Below are positions 1 to 7,935 of a DNA stretch of 11,606 nt, in pieces. Position 1 is the first letter of the stretch, and each line of letters opens with the position of its first letter. The notes beneath the pieces were generated by a model. That model was given only the letters and a program-made list of their open reading frames with translations, was not told where the DNA came from and did not search any database. The stretch is from Candidatus Atribacteria bacterium (GTDB taxonomy: Bacteria; Atribacterota; Atribacteria; Atribacterales; Atribacteraceae), in assembly GCA_018056205.1 (NCBI GenBank), contig JAGPGC010000025.1, positions 1 through 11,606 on the forward strand, written 5' to 3'. The position numbers were made by a program, and so were the translations under genes.

Positions 1-761
1 CAAAGGAAAAATTTCTCTCCCTCTTTGCCGTGCCTTTGGTAGCTAAAGGTAAAACCCAGGGAGCCCTAATTGCTTTTCATCGACTCTCCTTTCATCCTCC
101 CTTAGATTGGATAGAGTTTTTAACTACCATCGCAGGACAATTAGCCATCGCTATTGATAACATTACCATGTTTGAAGAACTCACTCGTTCTCACCTGGAT
201 ATCACTTTAGCCTATGATACTACCATTGAAGGTTGGGCCCAAGCCTTAGAGCTTCGTGACCAGGAAACTGAAGGTCATACCCGAAGAGTAGCTGACTTAA
301 CTTTAAAGTTAGCTCAAGCTCTGGGAGTAAACTCTGAAGAGCTCATCCCTATCCGCCGTGGAGCACTGCTCCATGATATTGGCAAGATGGGAATCCCCGA
401 TCGAATCTTACTCAAGCCTGGCCCCCTCACCGAGGAAGAGTGGGAAATCATGAGAAAGCATCCAGTTTATGCCTGGGAACTCCTTGCTCCGATTCAATAC
501 CTTCGTCGAGCTTTAGATATTCCTTACTGCCATCATGAACGCTGGGATGGTAGTGGATACCCACGAGGACTCAAAGGAGAGGAAATCCCCCTATCAGCTC
601 GAATCTTTGCGGTAGTTGATATCTGGGATGCTTTAATTTCTGATCGGCCTTATCGTTTGGCCTGGTCTCGGGAAAAAGCTCGAGAATACCTCCAAGAACA
701 AGCTGGTCAGCATTTTGATCCTCGAGTAGTAGAGAAGTTTTTAGAACTTCTGGGAAAATAG
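1..761 (+). CDS. GAF/HD-GYP domain protein, probable c-di-GMP phosphodiesterase (5' partial)
   Basis: Only the C-terminal part is in the window. The frame is open from base 3 and reads KEKFLSLFAVPLVAKGK before the GTG at 30, so that GTG is internal and the true start lies upstream. Bases 3 to about 170 encode the end of a GAF sensor domain (pattern 'PL..KGK.QG.L', then 'AIAIDN'). A short linker leads into a complete HD-GYP domain. The first His of the metal site is in EGHTRR (codon 276), HDIGK is at 372-386, the HHERWDGSGYP signature starts at 531, and DIWDALISDRPYR follows. All hallmark metal-ligand and GYP residues are present, so the protein should hydrolyse cyclic di-GMP to pGpG or GMP. 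The GAF domain would tune this to a small ligand or redox state. Further N-terminal sensor or receiver domains may exist outside the window. It ends with TAG; the first clear terminator is about 120 bp downstream, and a promoter-like sequence lies between. Confidence 0.93.
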   Translation, partial: KEKFLSLFAVPLVAKGKTQGALIAFHRLSFHPPLDWIEFLTTIAGQLAIAIDNITMFEELTRSHLDITLAYDTTIEGWAQALELRDQETEGHTRRVADLTLKLAQALGVNSEELIPIRRGALLHDIGKMGIPDRILLKPGPLTEEEWEIMRKHPVYAWELLAPIQYLRRALDIPYCHHERWDGSGYPRGLKGEEIPLSARIFAVVDIWDALISDRPYRLAWSREKAREYLQEQAGQHFDPRVVEKFLELLGK

Positions 762-803
762 GTCATTCACCTATCAATTTTTTTAGCGATTTAATTCGGT
801 GAG

Positions 804-832
804 TTGCACGATAGTTCAAAGGTATTTATAAT
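804..832 (+). promoter_or_regulatory. Sigma-70-type promoter (candidate)
   Basis: A perfect TATAAT lies at 827-832, 17 bp downstream of TTGCAC at 804-809. The -35 box matches the TTGACA consensus only in its first three bases. Spacing is ideal. Transcription would start near 838-840, about 40 bp before the terminator hairpin at 879-914, giving a transcript of about 75 nt unless it reads through into tig. Confidence 0.5.
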
Positions 833-838
833 ATATCC

Positions 839-914
839 TAAGGTGGTTCGAAAAATTAAAAGAGGCAAGAGTGGGTTTTATACCTCGATGATTGGAATCG
901 AGGTATATTTTTTT
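839..914 (+). ncRNA. Possible small RNA or attenuated leader (~75 nt)
   Basis: The interval lies between the predicted start of the 804-832 promoter and the U-tract of the 879-914 terminator. It has no start codon with a usable ribosome binding site and no extended open frame. The first 40 nt are purine-rich and apparently unstructured; the last 36 nt form the terminator. It does not resemble tRNA, 6S, SRP, tmRNA or RNase P RNA. It could be a stand-alone small RNA, an attenuated leader of tig, or simply an HD-GYP terminator that happens to follow a spurious -10 box. Confidence 0.3.
879..914 (+). terminator. Intrinsic (rho-independent) terminator
   Basis: An 11-bp perfect stem is formed by TATACCTCGAT (879-889) and ATCGAGGTATA (897-907) with a 7-nt loop, followed directly by seven T (908-914). 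This is the strongest terminator in the window and separates the HD-GYP gene, or a short RNA, from the tig operon. Confidence 0.85.
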
Positions 915-936
915 ATTTACTCATGATAGTATTTTA

Positions 937-956
937 AGTTGGGAATAATTCCAACT
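937..956. promoter_or_regulatory. Imperfect palindrome upstream of tig, possible operator
   Basis: AGTTGG (937-942) and CCAACT (951-956) are perfect inverted arms. One G.T and one A-T pair extend the match inward to an ATAA centre. The dyad sits about 30-50 bp upstream of the -10 element at 990-995, where an activator, or a repressor covering the -35 region, could bind. It matches no operator I know (not CIRCE, CtsR or LexA). There is no T-tract, so it is not a terminator. Confidence 0.35.
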
Positions 957-965
957 CTAAATACT

Positions 966-995
966 TTTCACTTAATTGGTAAAAAATGGTAAAAT
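966..995 (+). promoter_or_regulatory. Candidate tig operon promoter with extended -10
   Basis: TAAAAT at 990-995 differs from TATAAT at one position and is preceded by TG one base upstream (987-988), the extended -10 arrangement. The -35 region is weak (TTTCAC or TTCACT around 966-972). A start near 1002 would leave a leader of about 105 nt before tig. The -10 box and its position are the main support; other promoters in this AT-rich stretch are possible. Confidence 0.4.
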
Positions 996-1070
996 TTTTA
1001 GATGGTATGAGATATTTATCCTTCTTTTAAGTACCTTAGAGAAATCGGTTCTCGGCCTGCAAGGTGATAA

Positions 1071-1121
1071 ATGAATTCGATTTTCAGATTGGAAAGGTGG
1101 AAGAAATATGGTTCAATTTAA
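1071..1121 (+). CDS. Possible 16-codon upstream ORF overlapping the start of tig
   Basis: ATG at 1071 follows AAGGTG (1061-1066) at a 4-nt spacing and opens a frame reading [16 protein letters not shown], then TAA at 1119-1121. It runs over the tig ribosome binding site and 14 bases past the A of the tig start codon, in a different frame. If translated, ribosomes would cover or reload the tig start, giving a simple translational control or coupling device. It is short enough to arise by chance; the well-spaced Shine-Dalgarno is the only positive evidence. Confidence 0.25.
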   Translation: MNSIFRLERWKKYGSI

Positions 1122-2418
1122 AAAAGAAGAAAAGGAAAAGCATCTTTATGAGTATGAAATAACCATTGAAGAAGAAAAAGTCCAGGAAACTTTAGAGAAT
1201 ATTTGTAAAGAAGCGAGCCGCCGGGTTGCGATCCCTGGTTTCCGGAAGGGGAAGGCTCCTCGAGCTATTCTTAAGGCTCATCTCAAACCGAATTTTATCC
1301 AAGATGAATTAGTTCGAAGCTTAGTTCCTGAGGCTTTGAACCAGGTAGTTATAGAAGAAAACTTAACTCTTTTTGGGGATCCAGACATTGATATTGTAAC
1401 CGTAGGCGAAGGCCAACCATTAATATTCAAAGCTTTAATTTTGGAAAAACCCCAAACTACCCTGGCTGACTTGAATGATATCGAAATTCACAAATATAAA
1501 ATTGATATTCGGGATTCAGATGTGGAGAGAGAAATTGAGGGTATCCAAAAGTCAAATGGGAACTGGAAGGAAAAAGAAGACCTTCCGGTTGAAACCGGTG
1601 ATATGGTCAAAATAAAAATAGATGACAAGGAATATGCAGTCATGGCAGGATATTCTGACGATAAATCCTTCTTGACTCGAGCGGTGATAGGATTGAAAAA
1701 GGGCGAAACCTCAAAATTTCGTCCTCAAGAAACCGAAGAAGGTAAACCAACCGAAGAAGTAACTTTTACGGTTACCCAGGTGATGAGAAAAGAAATACCG
1801 GAACTGGACGAGGAATTTTTGGCCTATATCAATCCGGAATTGAAATCCGTTGATGATTTAAAGGCGAAAACCAGGGAATCTCTGGAAAAACGAGCGGAAG
1901 AATTGGTTAAGATCCGTATGGAAAAAGAAGCAGTTGCTAATCTCACCAAGAAATCGGTGGTAGCGATTCCCAGTGTTTTGGTTGATTATGAAACCAAACA
2001 CCAAATAGATCATTTTATTGAACATCTTCAAAAAGACGGAATGACTTTGGAAAAATACCTGGAAATAACCGATACGGATTTTGAGAGTGTTGAAGAAGAA
2101 TTCCGAAAACGAGCTTTTTGGCAATTGAAAAAAATGTTTGTTCTTCAAGAGTATGCAAAAAAAAATGGTATTGCGGTGGGTCAAGAAGAAATGAATGAAG
2201 AAATGGCAAAGATTGCTCAAGAAAACGGGAAAGAAATTGAAGAAGTAAGGCAAATTTTGAAGAAGAATGATAAGATGGACGAATTACAAGACCAGAAGCT
2301 ACGGCAGAAAATTATTTTAGATATCCTACAAAAAGTGAAGATTAAAGAGTTGGAAGAGCCGCTTAATGTTGATCAATGGAAAGCTCTTGAAGATCCTGAA
2401 GAGGAGATGGTGGAATAA
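1108..2418 (+). CDS. tig: Trigger factor, ribosome-associated chaperone
   Basis: The 436-aa protein has the usual three-part plan. The N-terminal ribosome-binding domain (about 1-120) carries the signature GFRKGKAPR at 44-52, which docks on ribosomal protein L23 at the exit tunnel. The middle FKBP-type region (about 150-232) starts with WKEKED..VE.GD and ends with EIPELDEEF. The C-terminal helical chaperone domain (about 232-436) is rich in Glu and Lys. The middle domain is shorter than in E. coli by roughly 15-20 residues. Where the FKBP consensus has a MIPGFE-like loop it reads [13 protein letters not shown], so prolyl isomerase activity is probably weak or lost while chaperone activity should remain. 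ATG 1108 follows AAAGGTGG (1093-1100) at a 7-nt spacing. The stop overlaps the clpP start by one base (TAATG). The tig-clpP-clpX order is a classic arrangement and supports the call. Confidence 0.96.
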   Translation: MVQFKKEEKEKHLYEYEITIEEEKVQETLENICKEASRRVAIPGFRKGKAPRAILKAHLKPNFIQDELVRSLVPEALNQVVIEENLTLFGDPDIDIVTVGEGQPLIFKALILEKPQTTLADLNDIEIHKYKIDIRDSDVEREIEGIQKSNGNWKEKEDLPVETGDMVKIKIDDKEYAVMAGYSDDKSFLTRAVIGLKKGETSKFRPQETEEGKPTEEVTFTVTQVMRKEIPELDEEFLAYINPELKSVDDLKAKTRESLEKRAEELVKIRMEKEAVANLTKKSVVAIPSVLVDYETKHQIDHFIEHLQKDGMTLEKYLEITDTDFESVEEEFRKRAFWQLKKMFVLQEYAKKNGIAVGQEEMNEEMAKIAQENGKEIEEVRQILKKNDKMDELQDQKLRQKIILDILQKVKIKELEEPLNVDQWKALEDPEEEMVE

Positions 2419-3056
2419 TGCAGAATATAAAAAATAATTACTTGGTTCCTATTGTGGTGGAACAGACCCCTCGGGGAGAAAGATCTTATGATATATATTC
2501 CCGATTACTAATTGACCGAATAATTTTTCTCGGAACTGAAATTGACGATGTGGTTGCCAACCTCATCATTGCCCAGCTACTTTTTCTCGATGCCCAGAGT
2601 TCTGAGAAAGACATTAACCTTTACATTAATAGCCCGGGAGGGTCGGTATCTTCGACACTGGCGATTTATGATACTATGCAATATCTTAAATCGGACATAT
2701 CGACAATTTGCATCGGAATGGCGGCTAGTGGTGGAGCAGTGATTTTGGCTGCTGGTACCAAGGGGAAGCGAATGGCTTTACCTAATTCCCGAGTGATGAT
2801 TCACCAACCTTTAGGTGGAGCTCAGGGACAAGTAACCGATATTGAAATTCAAGCTCGGGAAATGATCAAGATAAAAGAAAAACTCAATAGTATTTTAGCG
2901 ATTCATACTGGTCAACCTTTAGAAAAAATTAAAAAAGATACCGAGAGAGATTATTTCATGTCGGCTGAAGAAGCTCAAATCTACGGCTTGGTTGACCAGG
3001 TTATCCTTCCCAAAAAAGAAAGAAAAGGAGAAACAGGCGGGAATGGCACGATATGA
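2418..3056 (+). CDS. clpP: ATP-dependent Clp protease proteolytic subunit
   Basis: A 212-aa serine peptidase that forms the double-heptamer chamber and degrades proteins unfolded by ClpX or another Clp ATPase. The catalytic triad is visible: Ser104 in GMAASGGA, His129 in MIHQPLGG, and Asp178 in [11 protein letters not shown]. The N-terminal [15 protein letters not shown] and the YINSPGGSV strand (69-77) are typical. The residue after the catalytic Ser is Gly rather than the more common Met, a mild variation. The C-terminus is a polar Lys/Gly-rich tail of about 15 residues. ATG 2418 overlaps the tig stop; GAGGAG (2401-2406) or GGTGG (2409-2413) can serve as the ribosome site, and coupling is likely. 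The 3' end overlaps clpX by 14 bases, which fits co-production of the two partners. Confidence 0.98.
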   Translation: MQNIKNNYLVPIVVEQTPRGERSYDIYSRLLIDRIIFLGTEIDDVVANLIIAQLLFLDAQSSEKDINLYINSPGGSVSSTLAIYDTMQYLKSDISTICIGMAASGGAVILAAGTKGKRMALPNSRVMIHQPLGGAQGQVTDIEIQAREMIKIKEKLNSILAIHTGQPLEKIKKDTERDYFMSAEEAQIYGLVDQVILPKKERKGETGGNGTI

Positions 3057-4305
3057 TGACGAAAAAGGAAAAGTTCTTTGTTCTTTTTGTGGAAAACCCC
3101 AGTCGAATGTAAGAAAACTCATTGCCGGACCCGGTGTGTTTATTTGTAATGAATGTATTGAACTCTGCAATGAAGTAATCCGTGAAGAATCAAAAAGCAA
3201 GAAACAACAGCCGGAATTGAATTTAAGCAAATTACCCACACCGATGGAAATGAAAAAATTCTTAGACCAATATGTCATCGGCCAGGAAGGGGCAAAGATT
3301 ACCCTCTCGGTAGGCGTTTACAATCATTATAAAAGAATTTTTTTCCTCCAGAATGAAAATGATGTAGAAATTGAAAAAAGTAATATTTTAATGATTGGTC
3401 CAACCGGTTCAGGTAAAACCTTATTAGCCCAAACCTTAGCCAAAATGTTGAATGTTCCTTTTGCGATTGCCGATGCCACCACTCTTACTGAAGCTGGTTA
3501 TGTAGGTGAAGATGTCGAAAATATTCTGTTACGTCTCCTGCAAAATGCAGATTTTAACTTGAAAAAGGCGGAAAAGGGAATAATTTATATCGACGAGATA
3601 GATAAAATTGCTCGAAAATCCGAGAATCCTTCTATTACTCGTGATGTGTCAGGAGAAGGTGTGCAGCAAGCTCTATTGAAGATTTTAGAAGGTACCATAG
3701 CCAACATTCCTCCCCAGGGTGGAAGGAAGCATCCTCATCAAGAATTTATTCAGATGAATACCACTAATATTTTATTTATAGGTGGTGGTGCTTTTGTAGG
3801 ATTGGATCGGATTGTTGAAGCACGGATGAAGGAAAAGAAAATCGGTTTTGGAGCTTTTGAAGGAAACCAAGTAAAACTTAAGGAAAATCCTTTAATCGAT
3901 GTACAACCCCATGACCTGATGAAATTCGGTATGATTCCGGAATTGGTGGGGAGGATTCCCATCATCTGTGCTTTAGATGAGTTGAATGTTGAAGATTTAG
4001 TTAGGATATTAACCATCCCAAAAAATTCATTGGTAAAGCAATATCAGCATCTCCTTCGTTTAGATGGAGTGGATTTAAGTTTTACCAATGGTGCCTTAAA
4101 GCGGATTGCCATCGAGGCTATGGAAAAAAAGACTGGAGCTCGAGGGTTACGGGCTATCATGGAAAAGCTCATGACCAAAGTCATGTTTGAGTGTCCAGAT
4201 CGAAAAGACATCAAAAAAATAGTAGTGGATGAGGATATGGTCCTTCAAAACCAAGCCGTGGATATCTTTACTACCAATCAACTTATTCAAGATAAGCCAG
4301 CTTAA
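3043..4305 (+). CDS. clpX: ATP-dependent Clp protease ATP-binding subunit ClpX
   Basis: A 420-aa AAA+ unfoldase that recognises substrates and threads them into ClpP. The N-terminal zinc-binding domain has Cys13, Cys16, Cys35 and Cys38 (CSFC...CNEC). Walker A GPTGSGKT is at 119-126 and Walker B IIYIDEID at 180-187. The GYVGED pore loop starts at 152, the RKH loop is at 228-230, and the IGF loop that docks on ClpP is at 267-269. The arginine finger lies in PELVGRIP (Arg304), and sensor 2 is in TGARGLRAI (from 364). Length is normal. I place the start at ATG 3043 ([10 protein letters not shown]), although the frame is open further upstream to a TTG at 2992, because the family begins just before the zinc domain. 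AAAGGAG precedes the ATG by 12 nt and an AGGCGGG is adjacent, so the ribosome site is not ideal and coupling with clpP is likely. Confidence 0.97.
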   Translation: MARYDDEKGKVLCSFCGKPQSNVRKLIAGPGVFICNECIELCNEVIREESKSKKQQPELNLSKLPTPMEMKKFLDQYVIGQEGAKITLSVGVYNHYKRIFFLQNENDVEIEKSNILMIGPTGSGKTLLAQTLAKMLNVPFAIADATTLTEAGYVGEDVENILLRLLQNADFNLKKAEKGIIYIDEIDKIARKSENPSITRDVSGEGVQQALLKILEGTIANIPPQGGRKHPHQEFIQMNTTNILFIGGGAFVGLDRIVEARMKEKKIGFGAFEGNQVKLKENPLIDVQPHDLMKFGMIPELVGRIPIICALDELNVEDLVRILTIPKNSLVKQYQHLLRLDGVDLSFTNGALKRIAIEAMEKKTGARGLRAIMEKLMTKVMFECPDRKDIKKIVVDEDMVLQNQAVDIFTTNQLIQDKPA

Positions 4306-4319
4306 AGAAAGGAATAAAA

Positions 4320-6977
4320 ATGAACCAACGAACGCCCATTCCTCAGGTTTATGACGCTTCTAACATCGAGACCAAATGGTACGAGTATTGGGAAAAAAAT
4401 GGTTATTTTTCTCCAAATCCGCAATGTTCCAATCCCTTTTGTATGGTTATTCCTCCACCTAATGTGACTGGTTTTCTCCATATGGGTCATGCCCTCAATC
4501 TCACCCTGCATGATATTCTCACCCGTTACCGGAGGATGAAGGGCGATCGAACTCTCTGGTTACCTGGGACCGATCATGCTGGTATAGCCACCCAAAATGT
4601 TGTTGAAAAACAACTGGCCAAAGAGGGGTTGGATCGCCATCAGGTGGGGCGGGATGAATTTATTAAGTTAGTTTGGAAATGGAAAGACCAATATCATGAC
4701 CGAATTGTTAAACAACTGAAAAGTATGGGTGCTTCTTGTGATTGGACTCGAGAACGATTTACGTTAGATGAAGGATTATCAGCAGCTGTAAAAGAAGTGT
4801 TTGTTCAACTTTTTGAAGAAGGTTTGATTTACCGAGGAGAATATATTGTTAATTGGTGCCCTCGCTGTGAAACTGCCCTATCCGATATTGAGGTTGAATA
4901 TCGAGATCTGCCATCTTTTTTGTACTATATCCGCTATCCAATAAAAGAGCGTCCTGGTCAATACTTAGTAGTGGCTACAACCCGTCCGGAGACCATGTTG
5001 GGAGATGTAGCCTTAGCTATTCATCCCGATGATAAAAGGTACTGCCAATATGTCAATGCTACCGTTATCCTTCCAATAGTTGGTAGGGAAATGAGCATTA
5101 TCCAAGATGAATATGTTGATCCGCAGTTTGGAACCGGTGTTCTCAAGGTTACACCAGCCCATGATATTAACGATTTTGAGTTGGGGAAGAAACACCACCT
5201 TCCAGCAATTTCGGTTATCGATTCCCACGGAGTAATGAGTGAAAATGCCGGGGCTTTTGCTGGTATGACCCGGGAACAAGGTCGAGAAGCAATTGTTGAA
5301 AAGTTAAAAAGCTTGGATCTTATTGATAAAATCGAAGAATATTCTCATTCGGTGGGGCATTGTTACCGATGTAATACACCAGTTGAACCTTTAGTCTCCA
5401 AACAGTGGTTTGTTAAAATGAAAGAGTTAGCTCAACCGGCTATTCAAGCAGTTGAAGAAGGTCGAGTTGAGTTTATTCCAGAACGATGGAGTAAGGTTTA
5501 CTTTGAGTGGATGAATAATATACGGGATTGGTGCATTTCACGACAGATTTGGTGGGGACATCGAATTCCAGTTTTTTATTGCCAGGAATGCGGTTATTAT
5601 TTTGCTGATCGAGGACAACCTGAGTATTGCCCCCAATGTAAGGGAAGAGTCATTCAGGATGAGGACGTTCTTGATACCTGGTTTAGCTCGGCACTTTGGC
5701 CTTTTTCCACCTTAGGATGGCCGGAAGTAACTGACGATTTGCAAACCTTTTATCCCACCTCGGTGTTGATCACGGCATTTGATATTATCTTTTTCTGGGT
5801 TGCTCGAATGATCATGATGGGCTTGAAGTTTATGAAGGACGTTCCATTTCGAAAGGTTTACATTACCCCCCTGGTTCGTGATGCCTACGGGAAGAAAATG
5901 AGTAAATCATTAGGCAATGCCATCGATCCCTTAGAGGTTGCCCGTCAGCTCGGATCTGATTCTTTACGATTTGCTCTGGCTTGGTTGACGGTTCAAGGCC
6001 GTGATATTCATCTTTCTATGGAAAGGATTGAAGCTTCGCGGAATTTCATGAATAAAATATGGAATGCCTCCCGCTTTGTTTTGATGAACCTTGATGAGGA
6101 CTTGGTACCGGTTGAATTGAACGAGGGCACCGAACTTAGCTTGAAAGACCGCTGGATTTTATCACGATTTCACCGAACCATCGAGCAAGCCAGTTTGGCT
6201 CTCGATGATTTTCGGTTTGGTGAATATGTGCAAATGATCTATGATTTTATTTGGGGTGAGTTTTGTGATTGGTACATCGAATGGAGCAAAAAAGACCTCT
6301 ACCAAGGAAGTCCTGAAGTAAAAAGGAAAACCCAATCAGTTTTAGTTACGGTTCTTTCTGGAATTCTTAAGTTGCTTCATCCAGTTGCTCCATTTATTAC
6401 CGAAGAAATTTGGCATTCTCTTCCAGTGAAAAATGAAGCTGAGGCAATTATCGTATCTCGCTGGCCGGTGAAAGAACCGCGGTGGTTGGATGAACGAAGT
6501 GAAAAAATTATTGATTCAATTCAAAAAATAATTCGAGAAATTCGATTTTTGAGAGCAGAATTGGAAATTTCTCCCGCTGAGACTGGTCGAGTACAGCTGG
6601 GTTTTCATCAGTCTCAGGATAGGATGACAATCGAGAAACATTTGGGATACATTGAACAACTGGCAAAATGTGAGATAATAAAAACCGATGATGATCTAAC
6701 CAAGCCAATTGGTTCGGTAACTGGTCAAATTGATGGGATAGATATATTTTTAATGATTGAAGGGCTGGTTGAGGTTGATGGTGAACTACAAAGATTGAAT
6801 AAAAAGTATAACACCCTTATCGAAGAAATAGAGATAATTAAAAAACGTTTTGTAAAACCGGAATTTTTAGAAAAAGCCCCCCCGGAAGTAATCGAAAAGG
6901 ATCGGATTCGTTTGGAGAAATTATTAAATGAGGCACAACGCCTCCAGAAATTAATAGAGGGGATAAGGGAGCCATGA
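4320..6977 (+). CDS. valS: Valyl-tRNA synthetase
   Basis: The 885-aa class I synthetase charges tRNA-Val with valine. The Rossmann fold begins with PPNVTGFLHMGHALN (HMGH at 54-57) and closes with KMSKS at 526-530. The inserted CP1 editing domain has TTRPET at 220-225 and HDINDFE at 281-287, which clear mischarged threonine. Two zinc-ribbon cysteine sets are visible: Cys180/183 with Cys348/351, and Cys421/424 with Cys437/440. The DWCISRQIWWGH motif, an anticodon-binding domain (about 600-750) and a C-terminal coiled-coil arm (about 817-885) follow. Gly-His rather than the isoleucine enzyme's usual context, plus the C-terminal coiled coil and ValRS-like editing motifs, favour ValS over IleS. 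It starts 14 bp after clpX with AAAGGA at a 6-nt spacing. Its stop overlaps the next gene by 4 bases (ATGA). Confidence 0.98.
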   Translation: MNQRTPIPQVYDASNIETKWYEYWEKNGYFSPNPQCSNPFCMVIPPPNVTGFLHMGHALNLTLHDILTRYRRMKGDRTLWLPGTDHAGIATQNVVEKQLAKEGLDRHQVGRDEFIKLVWKWKDQYHDRIVKQLKSMGASCDWTRERFTLDEGLSAAVKEVFVQLFEEGLIYRGEYIVNWCPRCETALSDIEVEYRDLPSFLYYIRYPIKERPGQYLVVATTRPETMLGDVALAIHPDDKRYCQYVNATVILPIVGREMSIIQDEYVDPQFGTGVLKVTPAHDINDFELGKKHHLPAISVIDSHGVMSENAGAFAGMTREQGREAIVEKLKSLDLIDKIEEYSHSVGHCYRCNTPVEPLVSKQWFVKMKELAQPAIQAVEEGRVEFIPERWSKVYFEWMNNIRDWCISRQIWWGHRIPVFYCQECGYYFADRGQPEYCPQCKGRVIQDEDVLDTWFSSALWPFSTLGWPEVTDDLQTFYPTSVLITAFDIIFFWVARMIMMGLKFMKDVPFRKVYITPLVRDAYGKKMSKSLGNAIDPLEVARQLGSDSLRFALAWLTVQGRDIHLSMERIEASRNFMNKIWNASRFVLMNLDEDLVPVELNEGTELSLKDRWILSRFHRTIEQASLALDDFRFGEYVQMIYDFIWGEFCDWYIEWSKKDLYQGSPEVKRKTQSVLVTVLSGILKLLHPVAPFITEEIWHSLPVKNEAEAIIVSRWPVKEPRWLDERSEKIIDSIQKIIREIRFLRAELEISPAETGRVQLGFHQSQDRMTIEKHLGYIEQLAKCEIIKTDDDLTKPIGSVTGQIDGIDIFLMIEGLVEVDGELQRLNKKYNTLIEEIEIIKKRFVKPEFLEKAPPEVIEKDRIRLEKLLNEAQRLQKLIEGIREP

Positions 6978-7567
6978 AGTACTATCGAAAAAGGCGTGAC
7001 CCGGTTGAACTGGTCATTCTTCTGTTAGGTGGTTTTTTAGTGGTAATGTTGGCTTTTTTTATGGCCCGCGGAGATTTAGATGCTTATACTCAGCTTCTTC
7101 TACAGGGAGGAATGAAAGAAAAAACCAATCAAAGGGTGGAGGAACCGCTTGCTGAAACTGATTATGCTGAAGAATCCGGAGACCTGATGAGTACTAATCA
7201 AGGCCAAAGAACCTTGATAATAGAGGAAGAGAGCGCCGTGGAACAAAAAGAACTAAAAGAAACGATAACCCCAGCTGCAATTATACCGAGTCCCACCCCT
7301 CTAACCTCACCCCAACCAACTTCCCCACCTCTTCAATCTACCTCTCCATCTACCGGAAAGTTTTATTTACAAGCTGGAGCGTTTTCTAGCGAAAGTAATG
7401 CTAATAGTATGGCTAATACTTTAAGGGAAATGGGGTTTGGAGCAACTGTTGAAAAATCATCTAATTTGTATAAGGTAAAGATCTATGGTTTTAACACCAA
7501 ACAGGAGGCATCAGCAGCAGTGCAAAAGATAAAGTCAAAAGGGATTGATGCCTTTATTGGTCAATAA
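6974..7567 (+). CDS. Membrane-anchored SPOR-domain protein
   Basis: The 197-aa protein has a short basic N-terminus (KYYRKRR), one transmembrane helix at about 11-31, and an acidic then Pro/Ser/Thr-rich linker (32-127, with a dense proline stretch at 99-127). A C-terminal SPOR domain spans 128-197 (FYLQAGAFSSESNANSMANTL, then LYKVKIYGF). Basic residues before the helix predict the C-terminus outside the membrane, in the periplasm or cell wall. SPOR domains bind peptidoglycan strands stripped of stem peptides, typical of division septa, so a role in division or cell-wall remodelling is likely; no enzymatic domain is present. The four-base overlap with valS (ATGA) suggests translational coupling. 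The linker diverges fast, so only the ends are informative. It resembles FtsN-like proteins in layout, but orthology cannot be claimed. Confidence 0.88.
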   Translation: MKYYRKRRDPVELVILLLGGFLVVMLAFFMARGDLDAYTQLLLQGGMKEKTNQRVEEPLAETDYAEESGDLMSTNQGQRTLIIEEESAVEQKELKETITPAAIIPSPTPLTSPQPTSPPLQSTSPSTGKFYLQAGAFSSESNANSMANTLREMGFGATVEKSSNLYKVKIYGFNTKQEASAAVQKIKSKGIDAFIGQ

Positions 7568-7581
7568 GGAGAGATATTTCG

Positions 7582-7935
7582 ATGACCCTGCGTGAAGTCA
7601 AAGACTTACTACAGGCTGAAGTATTAACTGGAGAGGATTTATTGGACATTGAACCGACATCGGTTTGTGGGAGTGATTTATTAAGTGATGTGCTTGCTTT
7701 TACTAAAGAAAAATCACTTCTTCTCACCGGTCTTACCAATTCACAAGTTATCCGGACAGCTGAGATGAGTGATCTCATTGGTATTGTTTTCGTTAGGGGC
7801 AAAAGACCGGATAGTGCCACTATCGAATTAGCAACTATCAAAAAAATACCCCTTTTGGTAACTCGACTTCCCATGTTTGAATCGTGTGGGAGATTATATA
7901 AGGCAGGAGCTCGAGGTTGTAGCGAAGTAAAGTAA
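7582..7935 (+). CDS. DRTGG-domain protein (first of two paralogues)
   Basis: This 117-aa, single-domain cytoplasmic protein shows AE(V)LTGEDL near the N-terminus, then a conserved block CGSDLLSDVLAF at 29-40. A Rossmann-like second half follows (IGIVFVRGKRPD..., then IPLLVTRL). This pattern is typical of stand-alone DRTGG-family proteins found in clusters with hydrogenase-like Fe-S proteins. DRTGG domains also occur in phosphotransacetylase and in proteins annotated as HPr-kinase-like, but their biochemical role is not established and I see no kinase P-loop here. AAGGAG (7566-7571) lies 10 nt before the ATG, 14 bp after the SPOR gene. Its stop overlaps the next start by one base. It is the same length as the second DRTGG gene at 9800 and shares the GDLLSD-type block, so the pair probably arose by duplication. 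Confidence 0.82.
   Translation: MTLREVKDLLQAEVLTGEDLLDIEPTSVCGSDLLSDVLAFTKEKSLLLTGLTNSQVIRTAEMSDLIGIVFVRGKRPDSATIELATIKKIPLLVTRLPMFESCGRLYKAGARGCSEVK

Larger units (their letters stand above)
762..1107. other. Intergenic region between the HD-GYP gene and tig
   Basis: This 346-bp stretch is AT-rich and has no substantial reading frame. From left to right it holds a promoter-like element (804-832), a strong intrinsic terminator (879-914), an imperfect palindrome (937-956), a second promoter-like -10 element (987-995), a weak nested hairpin in the tig leader (arms 1039-1043 and 1049-1053, inside ACCTT at 1033-1037 and AAGGT at 1061-1065), and a 16-codon frame with its own Shine-Dalgarno (1071-1121). 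No tRNA, riboswitch or CIRCE/CtsR-type heat-shock operator was recognised. Confidence 0.7.

Noticed and set aside
30..761. HD-GYP gene starting at GTG 30
   Set aside because: The same frame continues upstream to the window edge with GAF-like sequence, so GTG 30 is an internal codon.
841..860. tRNA T-arm look-alike (GGTTCGA near 845)
   Set aside because: No matching stem, anticodon arm or acceptor stem can be drawn around it.
1858..2253. Minus-strand reading frame inside tig
   Set aside because: A Phe-rich translation opposite Lys/Glu-rich helices, with no ribosome site and no recognisable domain; it is a shadow of tig. The other minus-strand frames inside clpX, valS and the hydrogenase-like gene are rejected for the same reason.
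2992..3042. N-terminal extension of ClpX from TTG 2992
   Set aside because: The 17 extra residues are a Lys-rich out-of-frame reading of the clpP 3' end and have no counterpart in the family. ATG 3043 sits directly before the zinc domain.
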